Source: Halichoerus grypus
Lineage: Eukaryota > Chordata > Mammalia > Carnivora > Phocidae
Length of the DNA: 64,000 nt
Reading direction: 5' to 3'
NCBI RefSeq assembly: GCF_964656455.1
Contig: NC_135715.1
Location: 167,120,437-167,184,436 of the forward strand
Shown: positions 12,441 to 22,290 of the stretch, piece by piece
How positions within the stretch are numbered: position 1 is the stretch's first letter
How the letters are laid out: every line of letters starts with the position of its first letter
Notes under the pieces: generated by a model
Told to the model about the DNA's origin: nothing
The model's database searches: none
Seen by the model: the letters and a program-made list of their open reading frames with translations, nothing else
Position numbers and translations under genes: made by a program

Positions 12441-15400
12441 AGTTATTTTGTCTACTTTCAGAATCTAACTCCATTGGCTATAATAAAATTCGAGAAGGTG
12501 AGGATCTCTGCATATTTTGTGCAGTGATATATTCCAGTCACTTAGAATGGTACTGGGCAAAGAATCGTATAAACATTGAGTAAGAGTAAACTTTTCTTTC
12601 TGAATCATAATAGTAAAAGAATAAAGTTTAACTTCTCTGTTGAGAAAGTTTTGTAATGATGGCGATTTAATTCCAGTTTAGAGAGTTGAGGTGTACCTTG
12701 TCCTGATGGAAATGATTTAAAAATAATAGGAAGAAGACAATGTTTAAGACAGATTTTAGAAATTAGGTATTAACTAGAGTGGGACTGTGGAAAGAAATAT
12801 TCAATTATTTTAGCTGCTGCTTTATGTTCTTTTTATGTTCTTAAGGTGAGTTAATTGTCTCGACATTAAGATGATAGTAGTCTTTGAAATAAATTTCTCT
12901 AAGGATCAATAGTTCCCTGTTAAGGTCATTTGCATATGAATGAACAGTTAATTTATCTGCTAAACTAAATAATAATCTGAGAAAACAACAGCAAGTCTAG
13001 CCTATCTTTTGTTTGGTATCCTAATTTTCAGTTTAAAATAAAAAAGAATTGTAAAACCAGTCTTGCTATTTTGCACTTGCTGATACTTATCTCTCCTTGT
13101 TTAGTGATGAATAGAATTTTACGTGTTACAGATGACCTCTAAAGTCTCTGGAATCTCTAAACTGAGCACCCTCATTTTGTAGAAAAAGGAAACCAGAGAG
13201 ATTTTGCGAGTTACTTACTACCATAGCTCTAATTATATACGGAATGTATTTTAATTATACATTATATTAGTATACATCACAACCTATATGTTTTCAAATA
13301 TAGTGTCATTGAGTAAGAAGAAGAATGTGTTCTGTTTTGGGGTTTTAGCAGCCAGCATTGCTTAATTTTAGAATGCTGTATGAAGTTTCTGTTCTAGCAG
13401 CCAATATATTTTGAGTTTTCCTATTGTAAACAAACAAATAAAAAAAAAAACCTCTGCTATTTTTTAGATATCTAGGCCAACTATATAAGTATTTTTTTCA
13501 CTTTCCTTCTCAGAAAAAATATGCAGACTATTTTATTGAGGCTTGATTTACATAATACTCATTTAATGTTGACATACAAAAAGCTCTTCGAGGAAAAAGA
13601 AAACAATTGACAAAGATTTCTTCTGGGCTACAGTATTATTTGATTTTCTTATTTATATTCTGTCAAAGGGCTGATGTTTCTTAGACATGAATGACAACAG
13701 CACAAAAAAATGGAAGGCAAGATAAGAATCATGACTTTTTTGTAATATTCATTGGCGTATGTTTTTATTTTGCTTAGGCCTTAATTTTTTTTTTTTTTTT
13801 AGTCAGAAGTGTGCTATTGTTCCTGGCTTAACAGTTAGTGACTCCTTGGTAAAGAAAGGTAATGGCTAAATTTTTTTCCAATAAAAAATATTCAGCAATC
13901 TTGCTCCCTGAGTATTTTTTAAATTTCTTTTCTCTCGGTTTTATTGAATTACTTGAAATCAGATATTTAAAATGTATTACATTTCAATCCATTGGCAAAA
14001 AAAAAAAAAAATAGTTTTGCAACTTCAAAATAGGAAAAATAATCTTACATCTTTAGTTGTAACTATTTTCTCCTCAGGCATTATGGGGTCAGAATTTTTT
14101 TCAGTATTTATATATATAATATATAATCACAGATGTATTTAGAATTCAAATATCTTTAAATCCATTGGATGCAATGTACCTCTTCTTCTTTTTCTTCCTG
14201 ACTTGAAATTGGAAATTTTACTTTATTTTTAGCATCTCTTTCAGCATGCTGGTGGATTTTTTTACCCAAGTTTTGTATAGTCTGTGTTTCACATCTGCTA
14301 TCACAAACTGATCAAGGGTGAATTGTCTTTAAATTATGTTCTGCTATTAGCATGAATGCTACAAATTTACTAAAAGCAAATAGCTATATTAAATTGCAGA
14401 TGGTTTGTAAGATCTTGATAAATGATATCTGTGAGAGTCACTCCTGCCTCAACTGATTACTGTTCAGGCTAATAGTACTTGGTATTTCTCGGCATAGCTC
14501 GTTTGAGAACCTTGGTACTTCTCTGTGATCAGTGTTGGGGGACTGCCGCTGCCTCTTACGGAAACAAAGTCAATTACAGAATTTCATTGTATAGCCTATG
14601 ATTTACAGTAGAAATATAATTTGTTGGCTCTAATATTTAATCCTCAGGAGGCCTTAAAAATACTTCAGGAAAGAATACAATTACTAGGAAATTCATTATT
14701 TGATGCTTGTTTTGGGAACATAAACACTGATCAAAAGGCTCAAATAATAAAGCAGTCAGTTGGAAGAAAGTTCACCACATCTTTTTGGGAAAACATGCTG
14801 TAAGCCTTTAGAAAAAGAGCCTGGTCATTCAAGTTTTTCATATTCTCTTGCTGTACTTAGTACTGCATGCTTTATTTTACAGCGCTTAATTCCCATTTTA
14901 CTCTGCATTGTTTTGTAGTGGACTGATTTTCGTGTTTTGTTTCTTTCCCAAAAAGACTGGAGATAAAACTCAAGTGCCAACTTTGGGGGCAGGTGGGATG
15001 AAACATTATATTCTTGCTAAGGTTTGTGCCCAGTGTCTCCACACTACTTGTCTTTTTCTGATCATACAGTAATAAAGTCTTTCACCTGATTTCCTAACTA
15101 ATATATAAATTGATGCTATTCATTTTCAGTCTCCTGGAAAGTTTTAGTTAAAAAGGAATCTACTCAGCTCTAAGCTTTGCATGTCAGAAGATAGAGGGTA
15201 AAGTTGAAATTTAAAAAGCATACGAATAACTGACTTAATCCTCAACGAGTTAAGAAAAATAAACAAACCAATAAATCCCTAATTTCATCTTCAAATAATG
15301 AGCATAAAGGACCATTTAAAAACCTTCAAACCAGAGCCCCAAACTGAAATCAGCTTCTGGACCAGACTGTGAATTTGTCCCAGCCCAGTTTTAGCACATT

Positions 15401-15679
15401 CTCTTTGCCAGCTTTTCAAACCCCATTTCCTGGGCCCACTGTTCATAAGCTAATCTCTGGTTGTCCAGAACTTTCCATGTGGTATCCACCTCATTCCTGC
15501 TCTCTTTGGCATGGTGCCATGATCCAATGTTTCCAGACTTTATCACAACAAAATCTATCAGGCCTATGTTTCATTCTCTCAAGATCTTTTCACAAGGAAT
15601 TAGCTAGCCATCCTGGGAAATCCATTTACACTGATACATAAAAGGATGTCAATTTTATTATGTACTGTGGTTAGTAGGT
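12441..15679. other. Intergenic stretch, no gene seen
   Basis: AT-rich sequence with poly(T) near 13786-13800 and poly(A) near 13441-13450 and 13998-14011. The open frames at 14621-14803 and 15369-15641 have no recognisable protein features and no plausible exon signals. I see nothing else. Confidence 0.55.
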
Positions 15680-15918
15680 AAGGTATTTGCATTTTATTTA
15701 TTTATTTTTTAAATTTTATTAATTTATTGGAGAGAGAGGGAGAGAGAGAGTGAGAGAGCACACAAGCTGGGGGAGGGGCAGAAAGAGAGGGAGAAGCAGG
15801 CTCCCCGCTGAGTGGGGAGCCCGGTACAGGGCCTGATCCCAGGACTCTGGGATCATGACCTGAACAGAAGGCAGCCACTAAACTGACTGAGCCACCCAGG
15901 TGCCCCAAGGTATTTGCA
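15680..15918 (-). mobile_element. Can-SINE, reverse orientation, full length with TSD
   Basis: In reverse orientation the tail (tttatttatttatttttt) comes first, then the (GA)-rich stretch, then gatcatgacctgaacagaag and the head gagccacccaggtgcccc. The target-site duplication aaggtatttgca occurs at 15680-15691 and 15907-15918. The 15702-15908 open frame is a by-product. Confidence 0.95.
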
Positions 15919-16229
15919 CTTTAAAGGGCATTGTGTCATAATACCTAAAACCAATGGTTTTCAAATATTTATTTATTTTTATTATTATTACCTAGTAAAA
16001 AGCCTCTGTTTTCAAATAAGGTTTATATAAAACAGATACAAGTGAAATGCTCTGGTTGAAGTGGGGAAAGAAGATCAGGGGCACTCCGCCTTTCCCTTCT
16101 ACTTGCTGTCTGAGTGAGCCCAGAGCATCTCTGAGGAATTCCTACAGTTCCTGACAGCCTACCAACCATCCTGTTCATGCAGTGGGGTAGCCAATGGTGA
16201 GAAGGTTAGGCACGTGGCTAGCACTTTTA

Positions 16230-16470
16230 GACCAGGACTTTTCAATGAGGGAGGGTGGGGTTGTCCCCCACAGGGATGTTTGGCAATATCTGAAGACATT
16301 TTCAGTTGTCATAACGTGGGGAGGGAGGGAGGGGAGTGCTCCTGGCATCCAGTGGGTAACACACAGGGATGTTGCTAAATATCCTACCTACAATGTACAG
16401 GACAGCTACCCACAGCAGAGAGCGTTTTGGTCTAAAATGTCAAATAGTGCTGAGGTTGGAAAGCCTGCTT
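16230..16470 (+). mobile_element. MER20 (non-autonomous hAT-Charlie DNA transposon)
   Basis: It aligns by eye with the MER20 consensus over nearly its full length. The blocks cacagggatgtttggcaata, then ctgaagacattttcagttgt, then gcatccagtgggtaacacac, then ggatgttgctaaatatccta and finally gtgctgaggttggaaagcct are in the correct order. MER20 copies are known to carry regulatory activity in some mammalian tissues. This one lies about 1.1 kb upstream of the crystallin start, but no lens role is implied. The 143-codon open frame at 16194-16625 is an artefact. Confidence 0.85.
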
Positions 16471-16703
16471 TAAAGAGAATAGGGCACCAGGAGCTGCTGG
16501 GGGAGGGTGGGTTGATCTTGCTGGAGAGGAAAGAAGACTCCAGCCTCTGGAGTCAGAGCCTTAACAGCCAAGCAAGCAGGGCTTGCCCAGGGAGGGGAAA
16601 GGTAGAGAAGGCAGAGGCTTCATAAGATTGTAGGGTTTAAAATTTTGTTACATTTGCACATTAACTAGCAGCTAGATCCAAACAAATAAGCTTAGCACTT
16701 AAC

Positions 16704-16761
16704 AAAGTTATTAGTTAAGTAGAAAGTTACCCAAAGTTATTAGTTAAGTAGAAAGTTACCC
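16704..16761 (+). repeat. Perfect 29-bp tandem duplication
   Basis: Two identical 29-base units (16704-16732 and 16733-16761) start with aaagttattagttaagtag and end in ttaccc. No mismatches separate them, so the duplication is recent. It lies about 770 bp upstream of the crystallin start codon. Confidence 0.97.
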
Positions 16762-17440
16762 TGTGGGTGGCAACCACCAGTGAATCACCTCATGAATTTC
16801 AAAAGTGGGTCTCCACGCCTGTGCAGTGAGAGGCACCCCAGCTGAGGCCCTGGAGAGGACCCTGGTCCAGCCCCGTCTCCAGGGAGCAGAGTGGAAGCCG
16901 GTGCCTAAACCCGGCTTCCTCAAGGGCCAACGCCCCATCACCCTTCCTCAAGTGTTAACAGTTTCTGCGGTACCCACTTGTCAGCCCGTAGGGTCATGGA
17001 GAGGTCCTTCCTCTTACAGGCAAATCCCATCTTGCTTTAAACGTACTACGGAGAAGGCAGGTTCTTCCCCATGCTCCAGATTCTCACACCAAGAAAATGC
17101 TCTCAAATGGAAACGTCTCATGCTGGGGTCCATTCTGACCTCAGACTCAGTCACTACCCGGCTCTGTTACTCAAAAGGAGATCGTCTTGAACTTTAAAAA
17201 GAAACTAAAATATTTCATTGCAATTATTAACTCAGTTAAGGGCTTTTGCTCAGTTCCAAATTCCTAAATAGGCTTCATTTAAAGGCCCCAGAGGCACCAA
17301 GTGACAGTTTTAACGCGGGTCATCAATTCGAAAACACTGGCGAGTCTAAGAAAAAACATACAATAAGTCCCCCACCCCACCCCCGCAGTCATTATGTAGA
17401 AAAAGAGAGAGAAAATCCCCTCCTCACCCCGCGGGCCCCT
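16762..17440. other. 5' flank of the gamma-crystallin gene
   Basis: Moderately GC-rich, non-repetitive sequence preceding the core promoter. It ends in an A-rich stretch (17340-17360), a C-rich stretch near 17368-17387 and a purine run (17400-17414). A 130-codon frame (16805-17197) is open here, but it has no recognisable homology and lies wholly upstream of the promoter, so it is not called as a gene. Confidence 0.5.
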
Positions 17441-17482
17441 TTTGTGCTGTTCCTGCCAACGCAGCAACCCTCCTGCTATATA
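17441..17482 (+). promoter_or_regulatory. Gamma-crystallin core promoter (proximal box plus TATA)
   Basis: The block cttttgtgctgttcctgcca, continuing through acgcagcaaccctcctgc to tatata (TATATA at 17477-17482), matches the strongly conserved proximal promoter of mammalian gamma-crystallin genes. The segment 17445-17466 begins with TGC and ends with GCA. That resembles a long, imperfect Maf-type half-site pair, the kind of element used by lens Maf factors on these promoters (family knowledge). The TATA box is 47 bp upstream of the ATG, which predicts a very short 5' UTR of roughly 20 nt, typical of this family. Confidence 0.85.
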
Positions 17483-17528
17483 GTCGCGCGCGCCAGGGCG
17501 GCCCATCACTGACCTCCATCCACCAGCC

Positions 17529-19935
17529 ATGGGGAAGGTGAGCCCAGCGCAGCCGCAGGCCGGGAGGGGGCCCCGCACGCCGGGGCTGGGGGCCAGGCCT
17601 CTGAGCCTTTCCCTCCCTTGCCTTGCAGATCACCTTCTACGAGGACCGCGGCTTCCAGGGCCGCTGCTACGAGTGCAGCAGTGACCACCCGAACCTGCAG
17701 CCCTACTTCAGCCGCTGCAACTCCATCCGCGTGGACAGCGGCTGCTGGATGCTGTATGAGCAGCCCAACTACGCGGGCAGCCAGTACTTCCTGCGGCGTG
17801 GGGACTACCCCGACTACCAGCAGTGGCTGGGCCTCAGCGACTCGGTCCGCTCCTGCCGCCTCATCCCCCACGTGAGTCTGGCTCCCCGGCTCCTGCTGGG
17901 CCCTCCCGCCACCCCGGCGCTCCAGATGTGGCATTCAGACTACGGGGTGGCCGCCTTCTGTTGCAGGCTCTAACTATGTTCTCCTTTCCTTTGTGAATAT
18001 CTCTAGGGTTTTCTAACACTGAGAATGTGGTGCAATGCTTTTAATTTAAAAGTTTATTTTGCTTTGCTAAAATTCAACTCACCTCTACCGGGGAAAAGAA
18101 ATGCAGTAATTCCCGGGGTCCACGGCCCAGGTGAGGAATGAGCAGCGTGTTGATACCGGTTCATCAGGTGGCCTGGGGCTAGTTCCTTGGGCTGTTTCTC
18201 TCTCTCTTCATCTGTAAAATGGGGCAATAAAAGTAGCTAATTCATAGGGTTGGAATAAGGATGAAAGGAGGGTACCTAGCACAAGGCGAGCTACCACTTC
18301 CCCTGAATATTAACTATTATGATGATGAACATCAAGTTCCGGTTTTTGTTCAGTCAGAACAAGTAACCAGCAAGGTGATTCTGGCAGCTTCTGCAGAACC
18401 CACTGTTCCCCAAATCAAGCCCCAGCAGCCTGAAATCCCACAGTTGGGGATTCTCTAATCTATGACACAGTCCCCTGGAAAATATACCACTTCTGCGAGG
18501 TGTGAAACCCCCTCAGGGGGTGTAATGCCTTGATGGACCCAGACGAACACGAGGAGCCTGAGAATTCGGGCTTCTCCTTCCCCGTCCGGACTTTTCTAAT
18601 TACAGACTTAAAGCTCCAGTCATTAGCTTCTCGTAAAAGAAGAAAAGGCTAGAATGGTTGCTCCACGTGCTCCGGGCTGCTGTGAAGGCCAAATTAAATG
18701 ATGTACATGTGGGTCCTTTCCCAACCGTGGGAGATACCTTATTAGCAGTCTTTCACACTGCAGGACGACTGCTTGTGAGAACTTCTAAAGAGCGCTCAGT
18801 GGTGGGAGCAGGAAGACATTGAGACACTCGGCACCCTCTGGGAAGGCAGATCAAAGAAGAGCAAGCGCTCAAGGAAAGACAGGCAGGATTTGCTCAGGAC
18901 AAACAGCCTAACTTTCCATTTTTCTAAAGGTTGTATACTCCCTTGGTCCTGCGCAGGCCTCCTTCATGATCTTGAGCTTCCCTTTTTATTAATGACCTAA
19001 AACTGTTTTGCGCATACGTTAGAGCTGAGAACAGAGACCTCATCTCTGTGATGGCTCTTGCTTTCCAGGATGTTAGAGTAGCAGGGCTTAAAGCAGAAGA
19101 GACTAAGGAACCGCCCCAGAGCCTCTGTGCCTCGCTTTCCGGAAAGCAATCTGACTTCCTTTCTCCCTCGCCTCTTCTAACGCTCTCAAGATTCAAAATA
19201 ACGCCTTTTGCTAGCGATATGTTTGTCTTTTTATTTTAATATGTAATTATTTTTATATCATCCAAGGAGAACCCCGGACCACCAAAAGTCCATGAAGGAT
19301 AGAGCAAAACAATTGTATGCAAATTGTTACTTAAGAATGGTAGTAAATGGATCCAGTGTGTATGCTGCATAAGGTTGTGCCCTCCCAAAAAACCCTAGGG
19401 AGCACCATTCACATATTCATCCATATCATGGTCTATGTGAATGGTGGTTTTGGGTTTTTTTTTTTTTTTTTTTTTTGAGTTTTGCAGTATACAACCTATC
19501 CAACTGTACACAGCAGCCCTGGTATTGGTAGTCTCCTTTAATTTGGTCACTTTTGATATAGAAAAGATGAAGAGATGCCCAATCCCCCTGTGGGGTGTGT
19601 GGCTGGTTGTGAAGGGCTAGGTTTTCTGACTTTTCCTCATCTGCTGATTGCCAAACCCACAGACCAGCTCGCACAGGATCAGGATCTATGAGCTAGAGGA
19701 CTACAGAGGCCAGATGGTAGAGATCACGGAGGACTGCTCCTCGCTTCATGACCGCTTCCACTTCACTGAGATCCACTCCTTCCACGTGCTGGAGGGCAGC
19801 TGGATCCTCTACGAGCTGCCCAACTACCGGGGGCGGCAGTACCTGCTGAGGCCGGGGGACTACCGGCGCTACCACGACTGGGGGGCCACGAGTGCCCGAG
19901 TGGGCTCATTGAGAAGAGCCATGGATTACTATTGA
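17529..19935 (+). CDS. CRYGF: Gamma-crystallin, gammaD/E/F group, probably gamma-F; complete three-exon gene
   Basis: Structural, monomeric refractive protein of the lens fibre-cell cytoplasm with no enzymatic role. Coding exons are 17529-17537 (MGK, donor gtgagc), 17629-17871 (acceptor cttgcag, donor gtgagt) and 19663-19935 (acceptor cccacag, stop TGA). Introns are 91 and 1791 bp and both splice in phase 0. This 9/243/273-nt layout is the gamma-crystallin standard. The product is 174 residues, normal family length, with no frameshift or stop. Exon 2 encodes the N-terminal domain (two Greek keys: [11 protein letters not shown] and WMLYEQPNY) and exon 3 the C-terminal domain ([11 protein letters not shown] and [11 protein letters not shown]). 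The four buried tryptophans are at 43, 69, 131 and 157, counting Met1. The 'TSSHRIRIY', '[10 protein letters not shown]' and 'SSLHDRFHF' blocks fit gammaE/F types better than gammaA/B/C. The paralogue letter is less certain. No other crystallin gene lies in the window, which suits CRYGF because rodent Crygf sits apart from the A-E cluster. Leu95 replaces the usual Arg of the third motif. Confidence 0.93.
18165..18330 (+). repeat. MIR fragment inside crystallin intron 2
   Basis: The hallmark core cttcatctgtaaaatggggc followed by aataaaagtagctaattcat, agggttggaataaggatgaa and a 'cctagcacaaggcgagcta' end is typical of MIR. It is an ancient insertion within the 1791-bp second intron and does not touch the splice sites. 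Confidence 0.75.
18331..19640. other. Rest of crystallin intron 2
   Basis: Unique-looking intronic sequence. It contains a poly(T) tract at about 19456-19475, some 190 bp before the exon 3 acceptor. The small open frames (18924-19196 on -, 19048-19239 on +, 19426-19674 on -) lie inside the intron and are not considered genes. Confidence 0.7.
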
Positions 19936-19972
19936 AATATTTTTACTCTACCCTATTCTCCATCTGGGAGCT

Positions 19973-19978
19973 AATAAA
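19973..19978 (+). promoter_or_regulatory. Polyadenylation signal AATAAA of the crystallin gene
   Basis: A canonical AATAAA lies 38 bp after the TGA stop codon and is followed by a GT-rich stretch (cctgtgtgtttgatg), the expected downstream element. It predicts a very short 3' UTR (about 60 nt), typical of gamma-crystallin mRNAs. Confidence 0.9.
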
Positions 19979-20093
19979 GTATTTCCTGTGTGTTTGATGC
20001 AATTACGTGGTCCTGTTTTCCTTTTAGGCTCAGCAGAAAGCAAGCTGGGAATGATGTGGGTTTGCTTACACATATCGGTGGAAAGGGTGGTAT

Positions 20094-20275
20094 GGGGTAG
20101 CAGTTAAGAGCACAGCCTCTGGAGCCTGAATGCCTGGTCCAAATCCTTACCAGCGATAGGTGATGGGGCAAGTTCCTTAGCATTTCTGTGCCTCAGTTTC
20201 CCAACTTGTAAAACTCGGGGTTATAATATGCCCTTCATCTCATAAGGTTGTGATGTGGATTACATGAGTTTTTAT
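20094..20275 (+). repeat. MIR element
   Basis: A nearly complete MIR. The head 'gtagcagttaagagcacagc' and 'ctctggagcctgaatgcctg' are followed by the core gcctcagtttcccaacttgt and 'aaaactcggggttataatat', then 'aaggttgtgatgtggattac'. It lies just 3' of the crystallin gene. Confidence 0.85.
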
Positions 20276-21608
20276 TTTAAAGTCACTGACATAGTTTAGC
20301 TTTGCCTACAGTGGTTTCTAGGAAGCTGTTCTGTAAGCTTGCTGGAGAAACATCTGGTCACCTTCTTGGTACTCTTTCTTAGTAGACGTCCCTTTTGGAG
20401 ACTGCATTAAGTAGGACGGCTAAGTGAAGTTGCCTCTGAGGGAGATAGATAAGTTTGTTAAGATAACTGTGTCTGACACGCCTTAGGTCTAAAAATATGT
20501 GACTGGCTAATAGATTTATTATTTATGTATCCAGAGCATTAATATAAGAACCATGTGTCACCTTAGTAAACAGCCCAAAGGACTCTTCCAAACATTTTTC
20601 TACTTACAGAAGGTACAGAGCACTCAGGTAGTGTGTGCACTGATAAGAATGAGCACAGAGTGACAAAAATAAAGGCAGGTGGTACATGATCAGGAAAATA
20701 AAACGCAATCACTCAAAGTTCATAAACCTGTCATTGGCCAGGCTGATGTTATCTCCTAACTTGGATCAATCTTTTTACATCTAGTTCATGAATCAGCTTT
20801 TGATAATAATCATGGAAATAAAAAAGAAAAAAAAAAGAAACTTACGAGGACTATTTGTCTAATTGAGTGCAAAATTTCTTTGCAGGCAGATGAAGTTCCT
20901 CAAATGAAATCTACATAGGTATTCTATTACACCACAAGATTTTAAGTGAAAATACTAGGCTTCTCAATTTCAACTATTTATGAGAAAATCAGTTTTCTTC
21001 CCAGCTTAGGGGTTTGCCTTATGGTGAAAATGGCAACATCTTACTGAAATAGGGTCTTGGGCAGCTGAACAGCCACAATTATGAAAGAACCACTGCAAGC
21101 GATTTTCTATTTGAAAAAAAAAAAGAAAGAGAATATGTTCAGCTAGGAAATATGTTGTTTCCCAAACCTCAAACATTAGAGGAATAATGTAGTCAGATTA
21201 TTTATGTCTAACATTTTATTTCCCGTAACACCCATGCATGCTCCAAGGTATATGGAGAAGCTCTAAGGACATTTAGGTCCGTGCTGACCAAGACAGCAGT
21301 CACTGGGGCACAAGATCACGGAACACTTGAAACGAGGCTCGTCCAAAACAAAGCTGTGTCCTAAGTGTAAAATACACACCAGATGTCAAAGACTTACTGT
21401 AAAAAGTAGAATTCGAAAGATCTCATCATTTTTCATGTGCATTCAATGCTGAAATGATAATAGCTTGATCTATTATTAAGTTAATTTTATCTGTTTCTTT
21501 TAACCGTTTTAATGTGGCTACTAGAAAATTTAAGATTACATTTGTGCTTCTCATTGCCTGTCTATTGAGCAGACACCGAGGCTGGAAAGATGAGCTGTAA
21601 TTTGTATT
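20276..21608. other. Intergenic stretch 3' of the crystallin gene
   Basis: AT-rich, no gene seen. Two A-rich patches (20820-20837 and 21114-21125) and short chance frames only. Confidence 0.55.
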
Positions 21609-21834
21609 CAGATACAGCTCGTGGGGCACCTGGGTGGCTCAGTTGGTTAAGTATCTGCCTTCCACTGAGATCATGATCCCAGGGTCCTGGGATGGAGCCC
21701 CACATCGGAGCAGGAAGCCCGCTTTTCCCTCTCCCACTCCCCCTGCTTGTGTTCCCTCTCTCGCTGTGTCTCTCTCTGTCAAAAAAATAAATAAAATCTT
21801 AAAACCAAAACCAAAACAAAAACAGATACAGCTC
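21609..21834 (+). mobile_element. Can-SINE, forward, full length with TSD
   Basis: The head gtggggcacctgggtggctc at 21621 is followed by the diagnostic gatcatgatcccagggtcct, the TC-rich block, 'aaataaataaaatctt' and a tail made of accaaaa-type units. The target-site duplication cagatacagctc occurs at 21609-21620 and 21823-21834. Open frames in this span (21634-22026 and antisense) are not genes. Confidence 0.95.
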
Positions 21835-22174
21835 AGCCTGAAACTGAGTGATAGAAAACCTGAAAATGAACAGACGGCAGAGAACACGTTTAAGTTTTAT
21901 ATAGTCATCAAACGTCCATTCTCTCATGAGGAGACACTCAATGAAGTTATCACTGTCACCTCTCACGGACTGAGGCAGTGGGGGAATGGGTCCCAGCCTC
22001 ATCTCATCACATGGCTCTTCCACTAACTACACTGAGTTGAAGTTCTGACAACAAATACGAATGATCCTCCATTCCACAGGCCAAGTTCCCTCTCTACTCC
22101 CTCTCCCTGTTCGGTGACCAGCCCTTCAATTGTAGCAGTTTCATTCTGGAAGCCGACACATTTGCCTCCCCCAC

Positions 22175-22290
22175 TAGATTCTAAACTTGTAGAGCTAGGG
22201 AGAATGTCTCAAACACATCGGTATCTCCTGAAGGATCTAGCAGAGTGTGCCTGGCTCAAAGCAGGCCCAGTGATGCTGAGCGAATACATT
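22175..22290 (+). repeat. L2/MIR 3'-end-like fragment
   Basis: The text 'ctagattctaaacttgtaga' followed by 'gctagggagaatgtctcaaa' and 'agagtgtgcctggctcaaag' follows the L2 3' end pattern (tagactgtaagctcc... gtgcctggcacatag). It is diverged. Confidence 0.45.

Noticed and set aside
16194..16625. 143-codon + strand open frame upstream of the crystallin gene
   Set aside because: It lies mostly inside a MER20 transposon copy and has no protein similarity I can name.
16805..17197. 130-codon + strand open frame just 5' of the crystallin promoter
   Set aside because: Not joined to the crystallin by splice signals, lies upstream of the TATA box and shows no crystallin-like or other family sequence.
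17424..17934. Long minus-strand frames opposite crystallin exons 1-2
   Set aside because: Antisense shadows of GC-rich coding sequence; the + strand frame has perfect splice sites and family identity.
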